Counted from the stretch's first letter, positions 32,849-42,014 are shown. The stretch: 64,000 bases of DNA from Acidimicrobiaceae bacterium (GCA_020637235.1 JACJWG010000007.1:163146-227145); one strand, 5' to 3'. Made by a program: numbers and translations. Notes: generated by a model not told the origin, from the letters alone.

Positions 32849-34207
32849 TCAGGCGAGCAGCACGCCCGGGTTCAGGATCCCGGCCGGGTCGAGCGCCCGC
32901 TTGATCGCTCGCATCGCCGACACGTCGCCGGCCGACCGGTCGAGCGACAACCAGCGCGCCTTGGCCGTGCCGATGCCGTGTTCGGCGCTGATGCTGCCAC
33001 CTCGGGACACGACGAACCCGAGCACGCGCTCATCGAGGTGGTCGGCGTCCGGGGCGACCCCCGTGACGTTGACGTGCACGTTGCCGTCACCGACGTGACC
33101 GAACAGCCAGGTGATGGCGGTCGGCTCCACCTCCGCCACCACGTGCGGCACGTCCGCCATGAACGCCGCGAGTGCACCGATCGGCAGCGTGACGTCGAAC
33201 TTGTGCGGCACACCGACGGTGTTGATCGCCGCGGTGTGCTCGTCGCGGTACCGCCAGAGTGCGGCCCGCCGGGCCGCGTCCGTGGCGACCGCCACCTGCT
33301 CCACGCCGACCGCACCGGCCACGAGCTCGGCGAACCGCTCGGTCGGGTCGTCGTGGTCGCTCGCCTCCACCAGCACGTAGGCCGCGCACGGCCGGTCGAA
33401 CGGCAGCGGGTACCCGAAGGTGGCGGCGACGAGCTGCACCCCGGCAGCGAGCACGATCTCGGCGGCGTCGAGCAGATCCGTCGCACGTCGCCACGTCGAC
33501 ACCGCGGTGACGGCGTCGTCGATCGTCGCGAATCCCACCAGGGCGGTCACGACCTGCGACGGTGCCTCCACCAGCCGCAGCCGGGCCGCGGTCACGACGC
33601 CGAGTGTGCCCTCGCTGCCACAGAGCAGACCGGGCAGGTGGTAGCCGGTGTTGTCCTTCACGAGCCCCGACAACCGGCTGACGACATCGCCGGTGCCGAG
33701 CACCGCCTCCACCCCGAGGAGCTGTTCGCGTGTGCCGCCGTGGCGGAGCACGTTGATGCCACCGGCGTTCGTGGCGATCGATCCGCCGATCGTGGCCGAA
33801 CCACGCGCCCCGAAGTCGACGGCGTAGCGCAACCCGGCCGCAGCAGCCGCCAGTTGCACGGTCTCGACCGAGACCCCGGCCCCGACGGTGATCTGCCGGG
33901 CGGCGAGGTCGACGTCGCCGGCGGACGTGAGCCGCTGCGACGACAGCACGAGTTCGCCGGCGAGCGGCACGCCGCCGCCCACCATCCCGGTGTTGCCGCC
34001 CTGCGGCACGAGCGCCACCTGATGTCGACGGCACACGTCGAGCACGCCGGCCACCTCGGCGGTCGACCCCGGACGCACCATCGCCGGCGAGTGCCCGCGG
34101 AATCGGCCCGTCCAGTCGACGACGTGTGCCGCGAGGAGCTCGGGGTCGGTGACGACGTGTGCCGAACCGACGACCTCGGCGAGCTCGCGCACCACCCCCG
34201 GACCCAT
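32849..34207 (-). CDS. FAD-linked oxidase, GlcD/D-2-hydroxyacid dehydrogenase type
   Basis: A 452-residue flavoprotein with an N-terminal PCMH FAD-binding domain (VPQGGNTGMVGGGVPLAGE; GARGSATIGGSIATNAGG) and a C-terminal FAD-oxidase domain ending SAEHGIGTAKARWLSLDRS. It resembles D-lactate and D-2-hydroxyglutarate dehydrogenases (VAO family), which oxidise a D-2-hydroxyacid and pass electrons to quinone or ETF. ATG at 34207 is preferred to GTG at 34228 because TACGGT lies 7 nt upstream. A hairpin separates it from the monooxygenase gene upstream. Confidence 0.87.
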   Translation of the reverse strand: MGPGVVRELAEVVGSAHVVTDPELLAAHVVDWTGRFRGHSPAMVRPGSTAEVAGVLDVCRRHQVALVPQGGNTGMVGGGVPLAGELVLSSQRLTSAGDVDLAARQITVGAGVSVETVQLAAAAAGLRYAVDFGARGSATIGGSIATNAGGINVLRHGGTREQLLGVEAVLGTGDVVSRLSGLVKDNTGYHLPGLLCGSEGTLGVVTAARLRLVEAPSQVVTALVGFATIDDAVTAVSTWRRATDLLDAAEIVLAAGVQLVAATFGYPLPFDRPCAAYVLVEASDHDDPTERFAELVAGAVGVEQVAVATDAARRAALWRYRDEHTAAINTVGVPHKFDVTLPIGALAAFMADVPHVVAEVEPTAITWLFGHVGDGNVHVNVTGVAPDADHLDERVLGFVVSRGGSISAEHGIGTAKARWLSLDRSAGDVSAMRAIKRALDPAGILNPGVLLA

Positions 34208-34231
34208 CGCGACGACCGTACTCCTCACACG

Positions 34232-34278
34232 TTCTGGTCGCGCATCGTCACGCTCGGCGTGAGGATGCGCGACCAGAA
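34232..34278. terminator. Stem-loop after the monooxygenase gene
   Basis: TTCTGGTCGCGCATC pairs exactly with GATGCGCGACCAGAA (15 bp), and the enclosed TCACGC/GCGTGA extends it after one mismatch. It begins 10 nt past the monooxygenase stop on the minus strand. No T-tract is present. Confidence 0.7.
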
Positions 34279-34288
34279 GGCAGTGGGC

Positions 34289-36247
34289 TCAGCGGATCAG
34301 GTCGAACTCGCTCGGGTCGACGTCCTTGGTGCGACGCCAGTACTCGAGCAGGGTGAACGGCCAGTTCTGTGCCACCCGGCCGAACTCGTTCTTGTACCAG
34401 CTGTTCACGGGGCTCCACCCCCACGCCATCCGACGGTTCTCGGCGTCGACGGCCTCGTTGAAGGCGTCGTGCACGTCCTGGCGCACCATGATCGCCGTGG
34501 CGCCGGCGGCGAGCACCTCGCGCACCAACCCGAGGATGAACCGCACCCCGCACTCGCTGAAGTACACGATGCTGCCGTTGATCACGATGTTCGTGTTGGG
34601 CCCGTAGAGGCACCAGAAGTTGGGGAAACCCGGGATCGACACACCGAGGTAGGCGCGGGCATCGCCGGCCCACTGCTCGTGCAGGTCGCGGCCGCCGATG
34701 CCCTCCACGGTCATCGGCGTCAGGAACTTCGACGCCTGGTAGCCGGTGCCGTAGATGATCACGTCGGCGTCGACATGCGATCCGTCGGCCATGACGATGC
34801 CCGTGGCGTCGACGTGACCGATCGCATCGGTGCGCAAGGTGACGTCGTCGCGCTTCAGCGTGCGGGCCCAGATGCCGTTGTCGCGCACGGCCCGCTTGGC
34901 GCCGGGCGGGTAGTGCGGGGTGACGGCCTCGAGCAGGTCGGGTCGGTCGCCGAACTGCTCGCGGTAGTACTCGAGCAGCATCTGCTTGCCGAACTCGCTG
35001 ATCTCGCTGACCGACGATCCGTCACCCTCCCAGTTCGGGTCGACCCGCACGCCCTCGATCGCACCGTCGCCCATCCGCCAGAAGATGGCGAAGCGGTTGA
35101 GCTCGCTGTAGGTGGGGACGTGGCCGTACAGCCAACGCAGTCCCGGTGCGATCTCGTCGTGGTAGTCGGGCGTGGGGGCGATCCACGGCGGCGTGCGCTG
35201 GAACACCGTGACGTGCCCGGCGACCTGCGCGACCTCGGGGATGAACTGCAACGCACTGGCCCCGGTGCCGATGACGGCCACCTTCTTGCCGGTGAGATCG
35301 AGGTCGTGGCGCCACTCGGCCGAGTGGAAGTACGGACCGGTGAAGTCGGCGATGCCGTCGATCTTCGGCCACGACGGACGGTTGAGTTGACCGACCGCGC
35401 TGATCACCGCGTCGGCGGTGATCGTCCGCTCGACGCCGTCCTCCACGTAGTGCACCGTCCACCGCTTCGCGTCGTCGTCCCACACGCTGCGCTCCACCCG
35501 GCAGCCGAAGCGCACGTGGCCGCGCACGCCGAACGCGTCGGCGCAGTCGCGGAAGTACTGCTCGAGCACGCCCTGGGGCGAGTAGTGGTACGGCCAGTCG
35601 TGCCGTTGCGCGAACGAGTAGCTGTAGTTGTGGTTCGGGTTGTCGACGCGACAGCCCGGATACACGCTCTCGTGCCAGGTCCCGCCGACGTCGGCGTTCT
35701 TGTCGAGGATGGTGAACGACACCCCGGCCTGGTCGAGGCGGTGGGCGGCCAGGATGCCCGACATCCCCGATCCGATGATCACGACGTGGAACTCCCGACC
35801 GGGTGCCACCTCGTCGATGTGCCAGCCGGGTGCCCGGCGATCCTCGCCGCGGTAGGCGAGCTCTTCTTCCACCAGCGGCAGATAGTCGCCCATCGGCGCA
35901 CCTCCGACGATGAACTCGAGGATCTCGCGCAACTGGTCGTCGGAGGGCGCCGGGGCCGGTTGACAGCCACCGTCGCGATACGAGCGGAGCACGTCGAGCG
36001 CGATCGCCCGCACCTCGGCCTGCTGGTCGTCGGTGAGCCCACCCTGGGGCATCGACATCATCAGCGGGTCGGGTCGCAGGTGCGGCCGGAGCAACGACAG
36101 GTCGCCCGTGAGATACGCGAGCGCCGGCAGCAGCGGTGGGAGCTCTGCGGCCTCGAGCGCCTCACGGATCTCCTCGTCGGATTCGGTGATCGGCACCACC
36201 CCGTGCAGGAACGGACTGGGTGACGCCGTGACGTCGACGGCTGTCAC
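34289..36247 (-). CDS. Baeyer-Villiger-type flavin monooxygenase
   Basis: A 652-residue FAD/NADPH monooxygenase. After a 150-residue N-terminal extension come the first Rossmann motif IIGSGMSG (157-164), the BVMO-type fingerprint FTGPYFHSAEW (302-312) and the NADPH motif VIGTGASA (325-332). It would insert oxygen into a ketone to give an ester or lactone. The GTG start overlaps the stop of the acyl-CoA dehydrogenase upstream (GTGA), so the two are translated together, suggesting a ketone or steroid/terpenoid breakdown route. The extension is like that of some actinobacterial BVMOs. Confidence 0.87.
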   Translation of the reverse strand: MTAVDVTASPSPFLHGVVPITESDEEIREALEAAELPPLLPALAYLTGDLSLLRPHLRPDPLMMSMPQGGLTDDQQAEVRAIALDVLRSYRDGGCQPAPAPSDDQLREILEFIVGGAPMGDYLPLVEEELAYRGEDRRAPGWHIDEVAPGREFHVVIIGSGMSGILAAHRLDQAGVSFTILDKNADVGGTWHESVYPGCRVDNPNHNYSYSFAQRHDWPYHYSPQGVLEQYFRDCADAFGVRGHVRFGCRVERSVWDDDAKRWTVHYVEDGVERTITADAVISAVGQLNRPSWPKIDGIADFTGPYFHSAEWRHDLDLTGKKVAVIGTGASALQFIPEVAQVAGHVTVFQRTPPWIAPTPDYHDEIAPGLRWLYGHVPTYSELNRFAIFWRMGDGAIEGVRVDPNWEGDGSSVSEISEFGKQMLLEYYREQFGDRPDLLEAVTPHYPPGAKRAVRDNGIWARTLKRDDVTLRTDAIGHVDATGIVMADGSHVDADVIIYGTGYQASKFLTPMTVEGIGGRDLHEQWAGDARAYLGVSIPGFPNFWCLYGPNTNIVINGSIVYFSECGVRFILGLVREVLAAGATAIMVRQDVHDAFNEAVDAENRRMAWGWSPVNSWYKNEFGRVAQNWPFTLLEYWRRTKDVDPSEFDLIR

Positions 36248-37521
36248 CCGTGCACCCCCGCGACACCCTTCGGCGCCTGCTGGCTCATGAAGCCGAACAT
36301 GTAGCCGGCGACGCGACGCATCTGGATCTCCTCCGCGCCCTCGGTGATCCGGTACCGGCGGTGGTGCCGGTAGATGTGCTCGAACGGCTTGTGGCGCGAG
36401 TAGCCGAGACCGCCGTGCACCTGCATCGCCCGGTCGGCGGCCTCGCAGCACAGGCGGTTCGCCCAGTAGTTGCACATGCTGACCTTGTCGCTCTGGCTGA
36501 ACGCGCCGTACTTGTCCATCAGCCAAGCCGTCTTGTGGATCAGTGCGCGCAGCATCTCGCACTGCGTCTGCAGTTCGACGAGCGGGAACTGGATCGCCTG
36601 GTTGGACGCGAGCGCCTTGCCGAACGGGCGGCGCTCCTTCGCGTACGCCACCGCCTGGTCGATGCAGAACTGCGCCGCGCCCAAGCTGGAGGCGGCCTGG
36701 CGGATCCGGTTCTCGTTGAAGAAGTGCTGCACCACCTGCAGACCGCGACCCTCACCGCCGAAGATCGCGCCGTGTGGCACGCGCACGTCGGTGAGCCGGA
36801 TGTGCGCGTGATCTGTCGGCATGTTGAAGGTCCACAGGTACTCGAGCACCTCGAACCCCGGGCTCGACGTCGGCACCAAGAACGCAGTGATGCCGTCGCC
36901 GTCGCCGGCCTTGCCCGACGTGCGGGCCATGATCATGTCGTACTGGGCCTTGTGGATCCCGGTGTTCCAGGTCTTCTCGCCGTTGATGATCCACTCGTCG
37001 CCGTCGCGCACGGCGGTGGTCTCCATGTGCGTGGCGTCGCTGCCGTGGTTCGGCTCGGTGATGCCGAACGCGAAGCCCTTGCGGCCCTCGGCGAGGTCGT
37101 CGATCCACTCGGCCTTCTGCTCGTCGGTGCCGTAGGCGATCATCAGCAGCAGGCCGACGTTGTTGCCGACGATCGAGTGCTCGTTCTGCAGGTCGTTGTG
37201 CAGACCGAGACCTTTGCGGGCGAGATGCTCGCGGATGACGGCCATGCCGAGGTTGGTGCCGTTGCGGCCGCCGAACTCGGTGGGGAACGGGTAGCGGTAG
37301 AACCCCTCCTGATCGGCGAGACGCTTCACCTTGTACAGCAGCTGCTCCCATTCCTCGTTCGGCAAGCCCTGGTTCTCCCAATCGGTGCGGGCGTCCTCGC
37401 GCCGATGGTCGAAGAAGCGGATGTTGTCGTCCTCGGCCTCGAGCGGCTTCACGACTCGTTCGATGAAGTCGTCGAGTTCGGCGAGGAGGTCGGTCAGGTC
37501 CTGAGGGAGGTCGAAATCCAT
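36244..37521 (-). CDS. Acyl-CoA dehydrogenase
   Basis: A 425-residue acyl-CoA dehydrogenase. AFGITEPNHGSDATHMET binds FAD, NGEKTWNTGIHKA follows, and RYRITEGAEEIQMRRV has the catalytic Glu in the usual TEGxxEI context. QVHGGLGYSRHKPFEHIYRHHR is close to members acting on branched or cyclic acyl-CoAs. ATG at 37521 is used; another at 37533 lies directly behind GGAGGAG, too close for a normal ribosome site. It is coupled to the BVMO gene. Confidence 0.88.
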   Translation of the reverse strand: MDFDLPQDLTDLLAELDDFIERVVKPLEAEDDNIRFFDHRREDARTDWENQGLPNEEWEQLLYKVKRLADQEGFYRYPFPTEFGGRNGTNLGMAVIREHLARKGLGLHNDLQNEHSIVGNNVGLLLMIAYGTDEQKAEWIDDLAEGRKGFAFGITEPNHGSDATHMETTAVRDGDEWIINGEKTWNTGIHKAQYDMIMARTSGKAGDGDGITAFLVPTSSPGFEVLEYLWTFNMPTDHAHIRLTDVRVPHGAIFGGEGRGLQVVQHFFNENRIRQAASSLGAAQFCIDQAVAYAKERRPFGKALASNQAIQFPLVELQTQCEMLRALIHKTAWLMDKYGAFSQSDKVSMCNYWANRLCCEAADRAMQVHGGLGYSRHKPFEHIYRHHRRYRITEGAEEIQMRRVAGYMFGFMSQQAPKGVAGVHG

Positions 37522-37570
37522 ACGTCGAAGCATTCTCCTCCGGCGGCGCACGGGACGAGCCGGAGCGATG

Positions 37571-38938
37571 TCACTGGGGCAGCGACACGACGAACCGCGA
37601 TCCACCGATCGGGCTCGGCTCCCACCACGCCTCACCGCCGTGCAGCTGCGCGAAGGTGCGAACCAGGAACAGCCCGATGCCGCTGCCCGGACGGGTGGTG
37701 GCCGACGTGCCACGCACGTACGCGTCGAACACCGAATCGCGCAGTCCCTCGGGCAGGCCCGGACCGTCGTCGTCGACGTGCAACAGCACGTGGTCGTCGC
37801 GGCGTAGCGCTCCGACCTCGATGCGCGAGCCGGGCGGCGTGTGCTTGCGGGCGTTGCCGATGAGGTTGTCGAGGATGCGCCGCACGAGCACCGGATCGGC
37901 CACCACCGGCGCGCCGCCCACCTCGACCACTCCGACGCGCACCTGATGCTGTTCGGTCGCCTGCGCGGCGACCGATTGCTCGACGAGCCGGACGACGTCG
38001 ATCTCGCTGCGAGTGGCGAGCACGTCCTGGACGCCGAGGCGCTGGGTGGAGGCGAGGTCGCCGAGCACCTCGGCGGCGTGGCGGGCGTCGCCGGCGATGC
38101 GTTCGAGGATCGTCTGCCGCTGTTCGACGGTCATCATCGAGCCGCGCTGGGCGAGGGTGTCGGCCATCAGCGACATCGCCGCGAGCGGTGAGCGCAGGTC
38201 GTGCGACACCGCAGCGATGAGGGCGTCGCGTTCTTCGAGCGTCATCGATTGTCGGTCGACCATGCCGTGCAGCCGGTCGTTGATCTCGCGGAGATCGGTG
38301 CGGTTCTGCTCGAGCTGGCCGAGCAGGTGTTCGTTGCGGATGTCGGCGACGAACATCTCGGTGAGCCGCACGTTGCTCTCGCGGAACAGCACGACCGAGT
38401 ACACCGCGGTGAGCACCAGCGCGAGGCACAGCACGGTGGCGTACGCACTGTCGTACGTGGCGATCGCGACGAGCGAGATCACGATCATCGGGGCCGAGCC
38501 GGCGACGAACACGCGCGTCTCGGACGAGTAGCCCGTGGCGACGACGCCCAGGCTGCCGACGAGCGCGAACACCACGATCGCCTGCCACTGCGGTTCGCTC
38601 GGCCGGACGAGCACGGGCAGCAGACCCCAGACGGTGCTGCCGAGCCCGGCGATGAGCGTGTAGCGGTCGATCGCGCCGTGCGGATCGGCGGCATACGTCC
38701 GACGCACCCAACGGATCAGCACGAACATCGTCAGCGAGGCGACGAGGCGGATCGTGAGCCACACCATCGTGCCCTGCTCGTCCTGTTCGAACAGGAAGGC
38801 GGCGACGACCACGCTGGCCGCCATGGCGACGAGGGTGCCGTGATCGGCGTCGGTGAGGATCGCGGCGCGGCGCCGCGCCACCTCTCGCATCACCTCATCG
38901 GACGTCCCGCCGCCCGACCGCGCCCCGGTGCCGGTCAC
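37571..38938 (-). CDS. Membrane sensor histidine kinase, orphan
   Basis: A protein of about 455 residues. Six or so membrane helices occupy roughly 35-200, without a recognisable extracellular sensor. The H-box AAVSHDLRSPLAAM contains the phosphorylated His, followed by the N-box LIGNARKHTPPGS, the G1 box VDDDGPGLPEG and the G2 box GSGIGLFLVRTF. No response regulator lies nearby, so its partner is elsewhere. GTG at 38938 is favoured by TAGAGT 8 nt upstream; ATG at 38968 would place the start before that element. Confidence 0.86.
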   Translation of the reverse strand: MTGTGARSGGGTSDEVMREVARRRAAILTDADHGTLVAMAASVVVAAFLFEQDEQGTMVWLTIRLVASLTMFVLIRWVRRTYAADPHGAIDRYTLIAGLGSTVWGLLPVLVRPSEPQWQAIVVFALVGSLGVVATGYSSETRVFVAGSAPMIVISLVAIATYDSAYATVLCLALVLTAVYSVVLFRESNVRLTEMFVADIRNEHLLGQLEQNRTDLREINDRLHGMVDRQSMTLEERDALIAAVSHDLRSPLAAMSLMADTLAQRGSMMTVEQRQTILERIAGDARHAAEVLGDLASTQRLGVQDVLATRSEIDVVRLVEQSVAAQATEQHQVRVGVVEVGGAPVVADPVLVRRILDNLIGNARKHTPPGSRIEVGALRRDDHVLLHVDDDGPGLPEGLRDSVFDAYVRGTSATTRPGSGIGLFLVRTFAQLHGGEAWWEPSPIGGSRFVVSLPQ

Positions 38939-38990
38939 GGTCGGCCACTCTAGGTGGCGGATGGTCACGCAGCGGGCATCCCGACGCGGT

Positions 38991-39026
38991 GATCGGCCGC
39001 CGTCGAACGTTCGACGGCGGCCGATC
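38991..39026. terminator. 36-bp perfect palindrome
   Basis: GATCGGCCGCCGTCGAAC is followed at once by its exact reverse complement, giving an 18-bp inverted repeat without spacer. It lies 45 nt past the acyl-CoA dehydrogenase stop and just above the histidine kinase promoter on the minus strand. A terminator is most likely; a protein-binding site is the alternative. Confidence 0.65.
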
Positions 39027-39071
39027 GATGCACGTCGTGGGCCCGGCGCCGCGTCCGGGCCGAGGCAGTTC

Positions 39072-40397
39072 TCAGGGACCGGTGAAGACGCGGCCGCGGG
39101 CGATGTTGGCGTTCGTGGCGGCGGCGCCGCTGGAGACCTCCGCCTGACGATTCTTGGCCTCGGCCCGCCCGACCACCTGGTGGTGCACCTCGTCGGGGCC
39201 GTCGGCCAGGCGCAGGGTGCGCTGGCTGTGCCACATGTCGGCGAGCGGGAACCAGTGCGAGATACCGGCGGCTCCGTGCATCTGGATCGCCTCGTCGATG
39301 ATGTCGCAGCACTTCTCGGGCACCATCGCCTTCACCGCGCTCACCCACACGCGAGCCTCGGCGTTGCCGAGGGTGTCCATCGCCTTCGCGGCGCGCAGCA
39401 CCATCAGTCGCATCGCCTCGACCTCGATCCGGCAGCGGCTGATGACCTCCATGTTCTTGCCGAGGTTGATCAGCTTCTTGCCGAAGCCCTCACGGCTGAG
39501 GCCGCGGTCGACCATCATCTCGATCGCCTTCTCGGCCGCGCCGATCGAGCGCATGCAGTGGTGGATGCGGCCGGGACCGAGTCGCACCTGCGAGATCTCG
39601 AACCCCTTGCCCTCACCCCACAGGACGTTCTCCTTCGGGACGCGCACGTCGGTGAACCGCAGGTGCATGTGGCCGTGGGGCGCGTCGTCGTTGCCGAAGA
39701 CGTCCATCGCACCGACGATCTGCACCCCGGGGGTGTCCATCGGCACGAGGATCTGCGACTGCTGCTTGTAGGTGTCGGCGTCGGGGTTGGTGCGGCACAT
39801 GACGATCATCACCTTGCAGCGCGGGTCGCCCGCGCCGGAGATGTAGAACTTCTCGCCGTTGATCACCCACTCGTCGCCGTCGAGCTCGGCCTTGGTCTGG
39901 ATCTGCTTCGCATCCGACGACATGATCCCCGGCTCGGTCATCGCGTACGCCGATCGGATCTCGCCGTTCAGCAGCGGCTCGAGCCACTGCTGCTTCTGTT
40001 CGGGGGTGCCCACCCGCTCGAGCACCTCCATGTTCCCCGTGTCCGGGGCCGAGCAGTTGAGGCATTCCGACGCCAGCCGGTTCTTGCCGAGCTCGACGGC
40101 GATGTACGCGTAGTCGAGGTTCGACAGACCGACGCCGGTCTCGGCGTCGGGCAGGAAGAAGTTCCAGAGCCCGAGCTCGCGGGCCTTGGCCTTCGCCCCG
40201 TCGAGCAGCTCGAGCTGTCCGGGCGCCCAGCTCCATCGATCGGACCGGTTCTCACCGAGTCGGTAGAACTCCTCCGTGATCGGCTCGACCTCGGTCCGGA
40301 TGAACTCCTTCACCGCCTCGTACAACGGACGGACCTGCTCCGACATGCGGAGGTCGAAGTCGTCCATGCTCGCCGTCTTCAACGCGCCACCGGCCAT
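39072..40397 (-). CDS. Acyl-CoA dehydrogenase, ACAD10/11-like
   Basis: A 441-residue acyl-CoA dehydrogenase. YAMTEPGIMSSDAKQI and INGEKFYISGAGDPRCKVMIVM mark the FAD region, and RLGPGRIHHCMRSIGAAEKAIEMM follows. Where most family members have TEG-x-x-E, this one reads RLADGPDEVHHQ, the pattern of ACAD10/11 proteins, which act on 4-hydroxy or long-chain acyl-CoAs in mammals. AAAGGGG before the ATG is the ribosome site, and TAGGGT (40454-40459) is a likely -10, giving a leader of about 50 nt. Confidence 0.88.
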   Translation of the reverse strand: MAGGALKTASMDDFDLRMSEQVRPLYEAVKEFIRTEVEPITEEFYRLGENRSDRWSWAPGQLELLDGAKAKARELGLWNFFLPDAETGVGLSNLDYAYIAVELGKNRLASECLNCSAPDTGNMEVLERVGTPEQKQQWLEPLLNGEIRSAYAMTEPGIMSSDAKQIQTKAELDGDEWVINGEKFYISGAGDPRCKVMIVMCRTNPDADTYKQQSQILVPMDTPGVQIVGAMDVFGNDDAPHGHMHLRFTDVRVPKENVLWGEGKGFEISQVRLGPGRIHHCMRSIGAAEKAIEMMVDRGLSREGFGKKLINLGKNMEVISRCRIEVEAMRLMVLRAAKAMDTLGNAEARVWVSAVKAMVPEKCCDIIDEAIQMHGAAGISHWFPLADMWHSQRTLRLADGPDEVHHQVVGRAEAKNRQAEVSSGAAATNANIARGRVFTGP

Positions 40398-40726
40398 GCG
40401 GGTACCCCTTTCTCGTCGGCCGCCATCGGCCGCTCACACCCCTGTCGTGGCGGACCCTACTGATCGTCGGGCTCCGGACACGATCCAGGTGTCGACCGAG
40501 CGCGATCGGATGGTCGGATCACCCTGCAGATCCGGCGGCCGGTGGCCGTGGCGTGTCGGCGGCCCACGTTCTGGGCGCCACGCTCGACCGACACCGCACG
40601 TGGGATCTGGGTGCCGGCACCCAGGACATGGACGCGGAACTCCTGGGCGCCAGCCACGACTCACCGGTGCTGGTCGGCGGCGAGCGCTGGCACCCGGAAA
40701 ACTCGCCCTCCGATCGGAGCCTCTTG
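40398..40726. other. 329-nt stretch without a supported gene
   Basis: Between the end of dinB and the start of the acyl-CoA dehydrogenase, both minus strand. The left part should hold the dinB terminator; GGGTGCCGGCACCC near 40609-40622 is a 14-bp palindrome. The right part holds the likely TAGGGT promoter of the dehydrogenase. Several short open frames exist on both strands, but none shows a ribosome site, a -10 at the proper distance or a family motif. Confidence 0.6.
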
Positions 40727-41986
40727 TCACAGCTCGTGTTCGGCGAGCTCGCGGAATTCGTCGGGCACCGAGACGGCGTCGGAGAGCGCCGTCGACGTGT
40801 AGCCGACGGCCGATCGACCGAACTTGCGGCGGATCGCGTCGATCTGGGTGTCGACCGCCCACCGGGCCGAGCCGACCCGCGAACCAGGTCGGAGCTCGTG
40901 GTCGTGTGCGTCGACGGGCAGCTCGAGCTGGAGTACCGGTTGGTCGACGAGGTTGGACACCGAGATCGCGAGGAGCGAGATCTCGCGGCACTCGGGATGG
41001 TCGGCAAGGGCGCGGTGCACCAGGCGTTCGGCCACCTCCGTGAGGGTAAGGGTCGTGGCGATCGCCGCGTCCGAGGTGGACGAGCGGGTGACGGCGGTGG
41101 ACGGCCGGCCTCGGGCGGCGAAGCGCACCCGGACGGTGACGGTGCGGCCGGCCCGCTGTTTCGCTCGCAGTCGTCCCGCGACACGATCGGCGAGGTGGCC
41201 GAGCACCGACCGGACGAGGTCGGGTGTGGGTTCGCGTCGACCGAACGCCGACTGGGCCCCGACCGACCGGGCCCGGGCACCGGACTCGACGCGGCGGGCG
41301 TCGTCGTTCGCGGCGAGCGCGAACACCTTGCTGCCGATCGCCGTGCCGAGCAGTCGCTGCAGCGCCTCGTCGCCGGTGGCGGCCAGTTGGCCGATCGTGT
41401 GGATACCCCGATCGGCCAGCGTCCGCTCGGTCACGGGTCCGACGCCCCACACCAGACCGACCGGCAGCGGGTGCAGGAACTCGAGCTCGCGATCGGGGTC
41501 GACCACCACGAGGCCGTCGGGCTTGGCCACCTGCGACGCGATCTTCGCGAGATGTTTGGTACGCGCCGCGCCCACCGAGATCGGGAGCCCGATCTCGTCC
41601 CGCACGCGTGCCCGGATGCGCGCGGCGATCACCCCCGGCGGTCCGAAGAGGTGCACCGAGCCCCCGACGTCGCAGAACGCCTCGTCGATCGAGATCCGCT
41701 CGACATGGGGCGTGTGGTCGGAGAGGACCTCCATCACCCGGTCGGCCAGGCGTTGGTACTCGCGGAAGTGCCCGCCGACGAACACGAGATCGGGGCATCG
41801 CTGCTTGGCCTGCCTGCCCGACATGCCGCCCTGCACGCCGAACCGCTTGGCCTCGTACGACGCGGCGAGCACCACGCTCCCGCCGACGGCGATCGGCCTG
41901 CCACGCAACGACGGATCGAGCAACTGCTCGACCGAGGCGTAGAACGCGTCGAGGTCGGCGTGCAGGATGTGGGGCCCGACACCCAT
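40727..41986 (-). CDS. dinB: DinB, DNA polymerase IV
   Basis: A 419-residue Y-family polymerase for translesion synthesis. LHADLDAFYASVEQ contains the first catalytic Asp, and ERISIDEAFCDV the SIDEA catalytic pair near residue 101. GVGAARTKHLAKIAS-type palm motifs, the helix-hairpin-helix VWGVGPVTERTLADRGI and the C-terminal little-finger domain are all present, so the gene is complete. The ATG at 41986 is preferred because an SOS box sits just upstream. No beta-clamp motif is obvious at the very C-terminus. Confidence 0.92.
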   Translation of the reverse strand: MGVGPHILHADLDAFYASVEQLLDPSLRGRPIAVGGSVVLAASYEAKRFGVQGGMSGRQAKQRCPDLVFVGGHFREYQRLADRVMEVLSDHTPHVERISIDEAFCDVGGSVHLFGPPGVIAARIRARVRDEIGLPISVGAARTKHLAKIASQVAKPDGLVVVDPDRELEFLHPLPVGLVWGVGPVTERTLADRGIHTIGQLAATGDEALQRLLGTAIGSKVFALAANDDARRVESGARARSVGAQSAFGRREPTPDLVRSVLGHLADRVAGRLRAKQRAGRTVTVRVRFAARGRPSTAVTRSSTSDAAIATTLTLTEVAERLVHRALADHPECREISLLAISVSNLVDQPVLQLELPVDAHDHELRPGSRVGSARWAVDTQIDAIRRKFGRSAVGYTSTALSDAVSVPDEFRELAEHEL

Positions 41987-41998
41987 GGCGACATGGTA

Positions 41999-42014
41999 TC
42001 GAACACGCGTTCGA
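41999..42014. promoter_or_regulatory. LexA-binding SOS box
   Basis: TCGAACACGCGTTCGA matches the actinobacterial SOS consensus TCGAAC-N4-GTTCGA with both half-sites perfect. It is 12 nt upstream of the dinB ATG and 49 nt upstream of the divergent Rieske gene, so dinB is almost certainly LexA-repressed. Confidence 0.88.

Noticed and set aside
32978..36223. A 1081-codon open frame on the plus strand
   Set aside because: It lies antisense to two clear genes (FAD oxidase and BVMO), has no family motif and is rich in His/Arg/Val runs typical of shadow frames in high-GC DNA.
40457..40657. A 66-codon minus-strand ORF between dinB and the acyl-CoA dehydrogenase
   Set aside because: No ribosome site, no -10 at the usual distance and no recognisable motif.
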